From positions 7,744-13,424 of the forward strand of contig DGXZ01000034.1 in assembly GCA_002396485.1 (NCBI GenBank): DNA of 5,681 nucleotides. The letters run 5' to 3'. Shown here piece after piece: positions 1-5,681 of this stretch. Source of the stretch: Spartobacteria bacterium UBA5019. GTDB taxonomy: Bacteria; Verrucomicrobiota; Verrucomicrobiia; Chthoniobacterales; Terrimicrobiaceae. A model generated the notes under the pieces. That model was not told the origin of the DNA, searched no databases, and saw only the letters and a program-made list of their open reading frames with translations. Positions within the stretch are counted from its first letter, which is position 1; each line of letters opens with the position of its first letter. The translations under genes and the position numbers were made by a program.

Positions 1-974
1 AGCCGATCGCCGATGCGCTGAAGCTTCTCTTGAAGGAAAATTTCATCCCCCACGAGGTGAACAAATTTTACTACTACATCGCGCCGAAGCTGGCGATGGT
101 GCCTGCGATTCTGGTGTTGGCGGTATTGCCCTTTGGAAGCTCGCTTTTTGGAGTTCCGATGGTGATTGCGGACATCAATATCGGCGTGCTTTATGTCTTC
201 GCCGTTTCCTCCCTGGGTGTTTACGGCATCGTGCTCGCGGGCTGGGCCTCGAACTCAAAATACCCCTTCCTCGGCGGCATCCGCTCCACTTCGCAGATGA
301 TCTCCTACGAGCTGGCGCTCGGGCTTTCAGTGATCCCGGTTTTCATGCTCTGTGGCACGTTGAACATGCCCGACATCGTGAACTGGCAGCGCGAAAATGG
401 CTGGATGGTGGCCCCCTTCTGGGCCAAGGGGCTCACTTGGGAAGTCCTGCTCTCGGGTGATTTCAAGGCTGTGTTGGACACCTTCGTGAACGGCTTTTCC
501 TTGTCCCGTCTGCTCATCTGGATTCCGATGTTGATTTCGTTCATTATTTTCCTGATCGCAATGTTTGCGGAGACCAACCGCGCGCCGTTCGATCTTCCCG
601 AGGCCGAGCAGGAACTCGTCGGCGGCTACCACACCGAGTATTCCGGCATGGGTTTCGCGCTCTTCTTCCTCGGTGAATATGCGGCAATGATCGCGGGTTC
701 GGGCGTGATCGTGACACTCTTTCTGGGTGGCTGGAGCCTGCCGATGATCCCCGATGGCTCGATGCCGGGTCTGCCAGGCGTCATTTTCGGTCTCATCAAC
801 ATCGGCGTGTTTTTTGCCAAGGTGAGCGCGCTCTTGGTGCTCTTCATCTGGGTGCGTTGGACGGTTCCCCGTTTCCGCTATGACCAACTGATGAAGCTCG
901 GTTGGTATTTCTTTTTCGAACTGGCCTTGGTGAATATTTTCATCACCGCCTTTGTCTTGGCCTACCTCAAATAA
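1..974 (+). CDS. nuoH: NADH-quinone oxidoreductase subunit H (NuoH), 5' end cut by the window edge
   Basis: NuoH is a membrane subunit of complex I. It sits where the peripheral arm meets the membrane arm and helps form the quinone-binding chamber. The frame is open from base 3, reading PIADALKLLLKE, a conserved stretch that lies internally in NuoH. The N-terminal helix, perhaps 50 or more residues, is therefore outside the window, and the TTG at base 30 is not the true start. Visible hallmarks are GGIRSTSQMISYE (273-311), a conserved quinone-site loop, and ETNRAPFDLPEAEQELVGG (570-626), the family signature. About seven hydrophobic segments are visible, ending in a helix just before the TAA. 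The loop between GTLNMPDIV and the LLIWIPM helix (about 366-509) is roughly 30 residues longer than I recall for E. coli NuoH. hisD follows 10 bases after the stop, where nuoI would usually be expected. The identification is secure. Confidence 0.96.
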   Translation, partial: PIADALKLLLKENFIPHEVNKFYYYIAPKLAMVPAILVLAVLPFGSSLFGVPMVIADINIGVLYVFAVSSLGVYGIVLAGWASNSKYPFLGGIRSTSQMISYELALGLSVIPVFMLCGTLNMPDIVNWQRENGWMVAPFWAKGLTWEVLLSGDFKAVLDTFVNGFSLSRLLIWIPMLISFIIFLIAMFAETNRAPFDLPEAEQELVGGYHTEYSGMGFALFFLGEYAAMIAGSGVIVTLFLGGWSLPMIPDGSMPGLPGVIFGLINIGVFFAKVSALLVLFIWVRWTVPRFRYDQLMKLGWYFFFELALVNIFITAFVLAYLK

Positions 975-984
975 CTCTCGCCCG

Positions 985-2271
985 GTGCAAATCCTCCGTC
1001 CGAAAGACAAAGCCTACAGGCGCGGCATTGAATCGCTGAAACGCTCCTACGAAGCGGATCCCACCGTTCGTGCAACCGTGGAGGAAATCCTCGGCGCGGT
1101 CGCCAAGGAAGGCGACGAGGCGCTGCTCCGCTACACCAAGAAATTCGGCGGTCCGGATCTCGCGCCCTATCAGATTCCCGTAACTCCCTTGGAGATTTCC
1201 GAGGCTTGCAATGCGCTTCCGGCGGAAACACGCAAGGCGATCGACGCCGCGCGCTCGAATGTGAGGGCGTTTGCCAAGCGCAGCCTGCGCAAGAGCTGGT
1301 TTATGAAAAACCGGCAGGGCGCGATCACCGGTGAGCGTTTCGATCCCTTCCAACGCGTCGGCATTTATATTCCCGGCGGCACGGCGCCGCTGGTGTCCAC
1401 CGCTGTGATGACCTGCACACTCGCCGAGGCCGCAGGCGTGCCTGAGATCGTCGCGGTGACTCCCTCCGGGCCTGATGGCAAGGTGCATCCCGCCTTGCTG
1501 GCCGCCCTTTCCCGCTGCGGCGCGACCGAGATTTATCGTGTCGGCGGAGCGCAAGCCATCGCCGCACTGGCGCATGGCACGAAGACGATTCTTCCCGTGC
1601 AGAAAATTTTCGGCCCGGGCAATTCCTATGTCGTGGAAGCCAAGCGCCAGGTCTTCGGCAAAGTCGCCATCGACCTCTTGCCCGGCCCGAGCGAGGTGCT
1701 TGTGATCGCCGACAAGTCAGCCAAGCCCGACTGGGTCGCCGCCGATCTTCTGGCGCAGGCCGAGCATGGCCATGGCAGCCAGGCGATTCTGGTCACGGAT
1801 TCGGAAAAAATTCTTACCGGCGTGGAAAAGGCCGTTGAGCGACAGACGAAGCTTTCGAAGCGTCCCGCCGAACTCGCCAAGGCGCTCAAAAATACCAAGT
1901 TCATCCTCGTTGAGGACATGGAGGCCGCCATTCGTATCGCGAATGAATACGCCTCCGAACATGTCGCCATCGCCACCGAGGCACCAGGCGAAATTGCCCT
2001 CCAACTCCGCACTTCGGGCGCGATCTTTCTCGGCGGCCTGTCGCCAGTTGTCGGAGGCGACTTTTTGGCGGGTCCGAGTCACGAGCTTCCAACGGGCGGG
2101 GCGGGCCGGTCCTTCGCCGGCCTCACAGCGGACCAGTTCCAGCGCCGCACAAGCGTTGTCATGTTTGACGAGGACTCTTTACGCGCCTCCCTGCCGCATA
2201 TTGAAACCTTTAGCGCCATCGAGGGCCTCGACGCCCACGGCCGCTCCGCCTCCATCCGCCTCAAAAAGTGA
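985..2271 (+). CDS. hisD: Histidinol dehydrogenase
   Basis: HisD catalyses the last two steps of histidine biosynthesis, oxidising L-histidinol to L-histidine with two NAD+, as a cytosolic zinc enzyme. I chose the GTG at 985, giving 428 residues, which matches the family (about 430). An in-frame TTG at 952 would add 11 residues overlapping nuoH and is less likely. With the GTG start, every catalytic position falls one residue before its E. coli counterpart: zinc ligands Q258 and H261 (AQAEHGHGSQ), catalytic E325 and H326 (YASEHVAI), zinc ligands D359 (GGDFLAGPSHELPT) and H418 (LDAHGR). Other family motifs are GIYIPGGTAPLVSTAVM (127-142), VGGAQAIAALAHGT (187-199) and FGPGNSYV (209-216). All key residues are present, so the enzyme should be active. 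No Shine-Dalgarno sequence is seen before the start. The stop overlaps the folP start (GTGA), implying translational coupling. No other his gene is in the window. Confidence 0.97.
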   Translation: MQILRPKDKAYRRGIESLKRSYEADPTVRATVEEILGAVAKEGDEALLRYTKKFGGPDLAPYQIPVTPLEISEACNALPAETRKAIDAARSNVRAFAKRSLRKSWFMKNRQGAITGERFDPFQRVGIYIPGGTAPLVSTAVMTCTLAEAAGVPEIVAVTPSGPDGKVHPALLAALSRCGATEIYRVGGAQAIAALAHGTKTILPVQKIFGPGNSYVVEAKRQVFGKVAIDLLPGPSEVLVIADKSAKPDWVAADLLAQAEHGHGSQAILVTDSEKILTGVEKAVERQTKLSKRPAELAKALKNTKFILVEDMEAAIRIANEYASEHVAIATEAPGEIALQLRTSGAIFLGGLSPVVGGDFLAGPSHELPTGGAGRSFAGLTADQFQRRTSVVMFDEDSLRASLPHIETFSAIEGLDAHGRSASIRLKK

Positions 2272-3107
2272 TCTGGAAAATCCGCGATCGCGAAATCGAC
2301 CTCTCGAATCGCGCACGGGTGATGGGCATCATCAACGCCACGCCGGACTCCTTCTCGGATGGCGGTTCGTTTTTGGATCCCCAGGCCGCCTTGGCTCACG
2401 GTCTGCAAATGGTGGCCGAGGGCGCCGAAATCCTCGATATTGGCGGCGAGTCCACGCGTCCCGGCGCGCAGAGCGTCGAGGCGGATGAGGAAATCCGGCG
2501 CGTGCTGCCGATCATTCAATCCCTGCGACGCGAAAGTCAGGTCCTGCTCTCCATCGACACCTCCAAGGCTTCTGTGGCCCGGGCGGCGTTGGATGCCGGT
2601 GCGGACATCATCAACGATGTCACTGGTCTGCGTGGGGACCCCGATATGCCGACACTCGCGGCGTCGTCAAAGGTAGGAATAGTCATCATGCACATGCAGG
2701 GCCAACCGCGCACGATGCAAGTCGCCCCGACATACGATGATGTCGTCGAAGAAGTGGGGAATTTTTTTCGACAGGCCCTCGCGCGCTCGGTAGCGTGCGG
2801 CATTGACCCGATGCGCATCGCACTCGACCCAGGAATTGGATTTGGAAAAACGCCCGAGCACAATCGCAGGCTGCTGGCGGAGCTTTCCGCTTTTCTAGAG
2901 TTTGCGCGTCCACTCCTCGTCGGAGTCTCCCGCAAATCCTTTCTCGGCTGGCTTGCGGGATCATCTGCGATGGATGACCGATTCTGGCCAGGCGTGGCTC
3001 TCACCTCGCTCTGCCGCGAGCGCGGTGCCCGCATCCTGCGAGTCCACGACGTCAAACCCCACACGGAGGCGCTTCGGATGACCGAGGCGATATTGGGCGA
3101 TGTTTGA
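2268..3107 (+). CDS. folP: Dihydropteroate synthase
   Basis: FolP joins 6-hydroxymethyl-7,8-dihydropterin pyrophosphate to p-aminobenzoate to make 7,8-dihydropteroate in folate synthesis. It is the sulfonamide target. The 279-residue length is typical of this TIM-barrel family. Motifs in order: MGIINATPDSFSDGG (19-33, pterin/pyrophosphate loop 1), DIGGESTRPG (57-66, loop 2), SIDTSK (95-100), NDVTG (116-120), MHMQGQPRTMQ (141-151), DPGIGFGKT (187-195), GVSRKSF (219-225) and RVHDV (258-262). All are intact. The start is GTG at 2268, inside the hisD stop (GTGA overlap), with no Shine-Dalgarno sequence upstream, so translation probably depends on ribosomes leaving hisD. Its end overlaps cdaA by 8 bases. 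Placement of folP directly before cdaA and glmM is known from other bacteria. I see nothing that suggests a sulfonamide-resistant variant, though this cannot be judged by eye. Confidence 0.97.
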   Translation: MIWKIRDREIDLSNRARVMGIINATPDSFSDGGSFLDPQAALAHGLQMVAEGAEILDIGGESTRPGAQSVEADEEIRRVLPIIQSLRRESQVLLSIDTSKASVARAALDAGADIINDVTGLRGDPDMPTLAASSKVGIVIMHMQGQPRTMQVAPTYDDVVEEVGNFFRQALARSVACGIDPMRIALDPGIGFGKTPEHNRRLLAELSAFLEFARPLLVGVSRKSFLGWLAGSSAMDDRFWPGVALTSLCRERGARILRVHDVKPHTEALRMTEAILGDV

Positions 3108-3975
3108 GCAGGCCGTGGCTTTTTTGCAGGAGCAGTGGACCTCCGGCATCGAGATCGTGATCCTTGCGGCGGTCATCTACTACATTTACCTCTACCTGCG
3201 AGGAACTCACGGGGCCCGGATTTTACTGGGTCTGGCGCTGGTTTTTCTCACCCTCACGCTGGTGTCCCAGTTGCTGAACTTGGAGGTCATCGGCTGGCTA
3301 CTGCGGAGCATTTCCGTATTTTTGGCCATCGCGCTGGTCGTCATTTTCCAGCCCGAATTGCGCCGCGCGCTCACGGAACTCGGCAGCCACCGTTTTTTTA
3401 CCTCGGCCTCTCAGGAGTCCGAGACCATCGAGCTCATCACGGATGCCGTTTTCGAACTTTCCAGCAAAGGCTTTGGCGCTCTCATCGCTATCGAGCGCGA
3501 GATCAGTCTCAAAACGATCGTGGAAACCGGCGTCGCGCTGGACGCAAAGTTTTCAAAAGAACTCGCCCTCACCATATTTCATCCCAAGACCGTTCTTCAC
3601 GATGGCGGCATGATCGTCAGCAGCGATCGCATCGTGGCGGCTGCGTGTATTTTTCCCCTCTCCCAGCGCGAGGATCTCGACCGGAACCTCGGCCTGCGCC
3701 ACCGCGCCGGGCTTGGTCTAGGTGACGAATCGGATGCCGTTTCACTCGTGGTCTCCGAAGAGACCGGGCAGGTTTCCATTTGTCACGGCGGCAAAATCGA
3801 ACGAAATCTGAGTGTGGAAAAATTCCGCCAGCGGCTTAGCCAACTTCTTATAGACGAAAAGTATGAAAGCGATCCTTCTCAACAATTGGAAAATCAAACT
3901 CACAAGCCTTCTTCTGGCCTTCGCACTCTGGTTTCTCATCAAGCAGAACGTCAGTCGGAATCCGGGGCGGCTTGA
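3100..3975 (+). CDS. cdaA: Membrane-bound diadenylate cyclase (CdaA/DacA type) with variant active-site motifs and an overprinted tail
   Basis: CdaA makes cyclic di-AMP from two ATP. The layout is the usual one: three hydrophobic segments (about residues 17-33, 39-57 and 65-83), a linker (FQPELRRALTELG, 83-95), then the DisA_N catalytic domain (about 100-252). Catalytic motifs are recognisable but not canonical. LHDGG (166-170) replaces LHDGA. GLRHRAG (198-204) replaces GTRHRAA, keeping the RHR triad (200-202) but losing the threonine. VVSEETG (217-223) is intact. The enzyme is probably active, but the two changes touch nucleotide-binding loops. The ATG at 3100 overlaps the folP stop by 8 bases, with GAGG at 3084-3087 as a distant possible ribosome site. 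After residue 254 the protein is polar and looks disordered. This tail (from 3863) shares its DNA with the YbbR-like gene in another frame, and its codons there have only 33% GC at third positions. The tail was probably gained by reading into the neighbouring gene. Confidence 0.94.
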   Translation: MFEQAVAFLQEQWTSGIEIVILAAVIYYIYLYLRGTHGARILLGLALVFLTLTLVSQLLNLEVIGWLLRSISVFLAIALVVIFQPELRRALTELGSHRFFTSASQESETIELITDAVFELSSKGFGALIAIEREISLKTIVETGVALDAKFSKELALTIFHPKTVLHDGGMIVSSDRIVAAACIFPLSQREDLDRNLGLRHRAGLGLGDESDAVSLVVSEETGQVSICHGGKIERNLSVEKFRQRLSQLLIDEKYESDPSQQLENQTHKPSSGLRTLVSHQAERQSESGAA

Positions 3976-4033
3976 TGTCCTGAAGCCCTCCACCGCACAG
4001 GTTCAATCGCCTGTAAACCGCCTTGTAAAATGA
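3863..4033 (+). CDS. 56-residue YbbR/CdaR-like membrane-anchor microprotein lacking YbbR domains
   Basis: The reading frame from ATG 3863 to TGA 4031-4033 encodes 56 residues: MKAILLNNWKIKL, a hydrophobic helix of about residues 13-26 (TSLLLAFALWFLI), then a short polar tail ending in NRLVK. The pattern N-N-W-x-(I/L)-K-L-x-S-L-L-L-A-x-A-L-W-F is the N-terminal anchor signature of YbbR/CdaR proteins, and the position between cdaA and glmM is where cdaR/ybbR lies in Firmicutes. Those proteins continue with several extracytoplasmic YbbR domains; here the frame stops 30 residues after the helix and glmM begins at once (ATGA overlap). Basic residues at 2, 10 and 12 before the helix suggest an N-in, C-out topology. 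The first 113 bases overlap cdaA in another frame. Over 36 codons shared with cdaA, third-position GC is 64% in this frame against 33% in the cdaA frame, supporting real coding. There is no clear Shine-Dalgarno sequence. It may be a minimal CdaA partner or a degenerate remnant. Function is inferred, not shown. Confidence 0.8.
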   Translation: MKAILLNNWKIKLTSLLLAFALWFLIKQNVSRNPGRLDVLKPSTAQVQSPVNRLVK

Positions 4034-5409
4034 GTATTAATCGCAAACTTTTCGGAACCGACGGCGTTCGCGGCGTCGCAAATATCGAACCCGTCACTGC
4101 CGAGACCGCGCTGAAACTCGGCCGCGCCGCAGCCCATGTCTTTGCGGAAGCCCGGGCCTCCTCGCACAGCGGTCGCTTGAGAGTCGTCATCGGCAAGGAT
4201 ACCCGCCTCTCCGGTTACATGCTGGAAAATGCCATCGTCGCCGGACTGACCTCGCTCGGCGCAGACGCCCTCCTTATTGGTCCCCTCCCGACGCCCGGCG
4301 TGGCCTACATCACCCGCTCGCTCCGCGCCGATGCCGGCATCGTCCTCTCCGCTTCCCACAATCCCTACGAGGACAATGGCATCAAATTCTTCCGGCACGA
4401 CGGCTTCAAACTCGACGACGAAATCGAGGCGCGCATCGAGCATCTCGTGTTCAGTGGTGAGATCGAAAACATCCGACCCACCGCCACGAAAATCGGCAAA
4501 GCCCTCCGCATCGACGACGCCCTCGGCCGCTATGTCGAATTCGCCAAGCAGAGCTTTCCGCGCCATCTCACACTCGAGTCGCTCCGCATCGCGCTGGATT
4601 GCGCAAACGGCGCCGCCTACAAAACCAGCCCCTGCATCCTGCGCGAGCTCGGTGCCGACCTGGTCGTGATCAACAACCACCCGAACGGCACAAACATCAA
4701 TAGCCACTGCGGCAGCACCCACCCCGAGCAAATCCAAAAGCTCACCCGCGAGTGCAAGGCGCACATCGGTATCACTCACGACGGCGATGCCGACCGCGTC
4801 CTGCTCTGCGACGAAAACGGCGAACTGGTCGATGGCGACGAGATCATGGCCATCGCGGCAGTCGATTACCTCCAGCGCGGCTGCCTCGAAGGCGGCACTT
4901 TGGTTTCGACCATCATGAGCAACTTCGGCCTCGATGAAACCCTCGAAGCCCACGGTGGAAAAATCCTCCGCACCAAGGTCGGCGACCGCTATGTCATCGA
5001 AGCCATGCTCCGCGATGGACACAATGTCGGCGGCGAGCAGAGCGGACACATGATCTTCCGCGACTACGCCACCACGGGCGACGGCATCGTCAGCGCCCTC
5101 CAGATCCTGCGCGTCATGATCGAAACCGGCAAACCGCTCAGCGAACTCAAAAAAGCCCTCAAAAAATACCCCCAAGCCCAGCGCAACCTCCGCGTCAAAG
5201 ATAAGCCGCCACTTGAAACCCTGCCGCACATCCAAACCCTCCTCGCCGAAGCCGAGTCCTCACTCAACGGCAAAGGCCGCGTCCTGCTCCGCTACTCCGG
5301 CACCGAACCCAAAGTCCGCCTCCTCATCGAAGGCCGCGAACAGGAACTCATCGACACCCACGCCGACCGCATCGCCGAAGCTCTCCGCGCGGAAATCGGC
5401 GAGGGGTAG
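4030..5409 (+). CDS. glmM: Phosphoglucosamine mutase
   Basis: GlmM converts glucosamine-6-phosphate to glucosamine-1-phosphate on the way to UDP-GlcNAc, the precursor of peptidoglycan and lipopolysaccharide. The 459-residue protein begins with the family hallmark RKLFGTDGVRG (5-15). It carries the active-site phosphoserine loop LSASHNP (106-112, S109), the Mg2+ loop DGDADR (251-256), the sugar-binding loop GEQSGH (335-340) and the C-terminal phosphate-binding loop RYSGTEPKVR (421-430). The glucosamine-type GEQSGH loop and the GTDGVRG start separate it from phosphomannomutase or phosphoglucomutase. The ATG at 4030 overlaps the stop of the small upstream gene (ATGA) and has no Shine-Dalgarno sequence, so it is probably translated by coupling. 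In Firmicutes GlmM binds CdaA and lowers its activity, so the linkage here may have the same regulatory meaning. C-ending codons look more dominant here than in the upstream genes. Confidence 0.97.
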   Translation: MSINRKLFGTDGVRGVANIEPVTAETALKLGRAAAHVFAEARASSHSGRLRVVIGKDTRLSGYMLENAIVAGLTSLGADALLIGPLPTPGVAYITRSLRADAGIVLSASHNPYEDNGIKFFRHDGFKLDDEIEARIEHLVFSGEIENIRPTATKIGKALRIDDALGRYVEFAKQSFPRHLTLESLRIALDCANGAAYKTSPCILRELGADLVVINNHPNGTNINSHCGSTHPEQIQKLTRECKAHIGITHDGDADRVLLCDENGELVDGDEIMAIAAVDYLQRGCLEGGTLVSTIMSNFGLDETLEAHGGKILRTKVGDRYVIEAMLRDGHNVGGEQSGHMIFRDYATTGDGIVSALQILRVMIETGKPLSELKKALKKYPQAQRNLRVKDKPPLETLPHIQTLLAEAESSLNGKGRVLLRYSGTEPKVRLLIEGREQELIDTHADRIAEALRAEIGEG

Positions 5410-5413
5410 CCAA

Positions 5414-5435
5414 GAACCCTGTTCCGCAAGGGTTC
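5414..5435 (+). other. Perfect 7-bp hairpin just after glmM
   Basis: GAACCCT (5414-5420) and AGGGTTC (5429-5435) are perfect inverted repeats around an 8-base loop, 4 bases after the glmM stop. The downstream bases (ATTGTCCCC) contain no T-run, so it does not look like a standard intrinsic terminator. It could stabilise the 3' end of the message or be a weak or rho-associated end. Its function is unknown. Confidence 0.45.
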
Positions 5436-5573
5436 ATTGTCCCCATGTTTGTTCATCAATGGGATGAGCACGGATTTTACTTGGCCGCACTTGTCTGGCG
5501 CTCGGGGGACAAAGTGGGGAACTTTGGCAAAATCATTTTTTGGGGGCGGGCGTTCGCTCGTCGCTGAGGTTGC
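5436..5573. other. Non-coding spacer without a recognisable gene
   Basis: After the first hairpin the sequence runs about 138 bases with no recognisable gene, promoter or RNA. Reading frames are open on both strands, but neither translation resembles a family I know. TTGTCCCC (5437-5444) and GGGGACAA (5505-5512) form a distant 8-bp inverted repeat. A dispersed intergenic repeat is possible but cannot be tested from a single copy. Confidence 0.4.
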
Positions 5574-5629
5574 TTCACGGTCGAGACTACCGTGCCCCAC
5601 TCTCACCGCGCGGCAGCGCGAACCGTGAA
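5574..5629 (+). other. Nested, mutually exclusive inverted repeats
   Basis: Two alternative pairings share one arm. CACGGT (5576-5581) can pair locally with ACCGTG (5589-5594) across a 7-base loop. Alternatively TTCACGGT (5574-5581) can pair over 8 bp with ACCGTGAA (5622-5629), enclosing a CGCGC/GCGCG stem (5607-5611 with 5616-5620, loop GGCA). Such structure could belong to an intergenic repeat element or to RNA structure ahead of the terminator at 5637. No known RNA family is recognised. Confidence 0.4.
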
Positions 5630-5636
5630 TCTGGGA

Positions 5637-5664
5637 GGGTCATCGTCTCGTATGACCCATTTTT
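5637..5664 (+). terminator. Probable rho-independent terminator of the operon
   Basis: GGGTCAT (5637-5643) and ATGACCC (5652-5658) form a perfect 7-bp stem with an 8-base loop. One base separates the stem from a run of five T (5660-5664) on the + strand. This is the best terminator candidate in the window and would end the glmM transcript about 230 bases after its stop. The stem is modest and the T-run short, so efficiency is uncertain. Confidence 0.6.
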
Positions 5665-5666
5665 CA

Positions 5667-5679
5667 GCCGCGAAGCGGC
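5667..5679. repeat. Short GC-rich palindrome (GCCGC-GAA-GCGGC)
   Basis: GCCGC (5667-5671) and GCGGC (5675-5679) form a 5-bp stem with a GAA loop at the very edge of the window, directly after the terminator T-run. It resembles the short GC-rich palindromes found in REP-like intergenic repeats. It is too short and too close to the edge to classify. Confidence 0.3.
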
Positions 5680-5681
5680 GT

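Noticed and set aside
30..32. TTG at 30 as the nuoH start
   Set aside because: The frame stays open to the window edge and encodes conserved internal NuoH sequence (PIADALK), so the gene begins upstream.
952..984. TTG 952 as the hisD start
   Set aside because: It would add 11 residues overlapping nuoH. The GTG at 985 gives the family length and places all catalytic residues one position before their E. coli counterparts.
327..1010. Minus-strand open frame opposite nuoH
   Set aside because: It is antisense to a well-conserved membrane protein and its highly charged H/E/R-rich translation is a shadow artefact.
4034..4200. Possible hidden YbbR domain after a frameshift beyond 4033
   Set aside because: Sequence from 4030 is an intact, conserved glmM beginning, which leaves no room for YbbR domains in another frame.
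4003..5235. Long minus-strand open frame (410 codons) opposite glmM
   Set aside because: It is the exact antisense of a clear glmM. Its acid-rich, repetitive composition comes from codon bias on the other strand and matches no family.
5414..5435. First hairpin after glmM as the main terminator
   Set aside because: No T-run follows it. The hairpin at 5637-5658 with five T is the better candidate.
5437..5628. 63-codon + strand ORF, and a 104-codon minus-strand ORF (5292-5606), in the region after glmM
   Set aside because: There is no recognisable family, no ribosome site, and both overlap hairpins. The minus-strand frame also runs antisense into glmM. They are probably chance open frames in GC-rich DNA.

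Overview
This 5.7-kb window reads entirely on the + strand and is densely coding up to base 5409, followed by a 272-base non-coding, hairpin-rich tail. It holds the 3' part of nuoH (respiratory complex I), then hisD (histidine synthesis), folP (folate synthesis), cdaA (c-di-AMP synthesis), a 56-residue membrane-anchor gene related to YbbR/CdaR, and glmM (cell-wall amino-sugar synthesis). There are no mobile-element genes, tRNA, rRNA or CRISPR repeats.

The organism is a moderately GC-rich bacterium. The cdaA-(ybbR)-glmM block is widespread in Firmicutes and some other phyla. The order hisD-folP-cdaA-glmM, the GC-ending codon preference and the lack of Shine-Dalgarno sequences make me think of Verrucomicrobiota or another PVC-group bacterium. 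That placement rests on memory and general character and is moderate to weak.

The genes are packed as one transcription unit. nuoH and hisD are 10 bases apart. hisD and folP share GTGA, folP and cdaA overlap by 8 bases, cdaA and the small gene overlap out of frame by 113 bases, and the small gene and glmM share ATGA. Starts at hisD, folP, the small gene and glmM lack a clear Shine-Dalgarno sequence, so translational coupling or leaderless-like initiation is likely. A plausible intrinsic terminator lies about 230 bases after glmM (5637-5664).

The most interesting part is 3863-4033. It sits where Firmicutes carry cdaR/ybbR, the partner and regulator of the diadenylate cyclase CdaA. Here an intact small ORF keeps the hallmark YbbR N-terminal membrane anchor but has none of the extracytoplasmic YbbR domains. 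It overlaps the polar tail of cdaA, and codon third-position composition in the overlap favours the small gene (64% GC3 against 33% for the cdaA frame). CdaA also departs from the usual active-site motifs (DGG for DGA, GLRHRAG for GTRHRAA). Together these suggest a reduced or altered c-di-AMP control module built around a CdaR-like microprotein.
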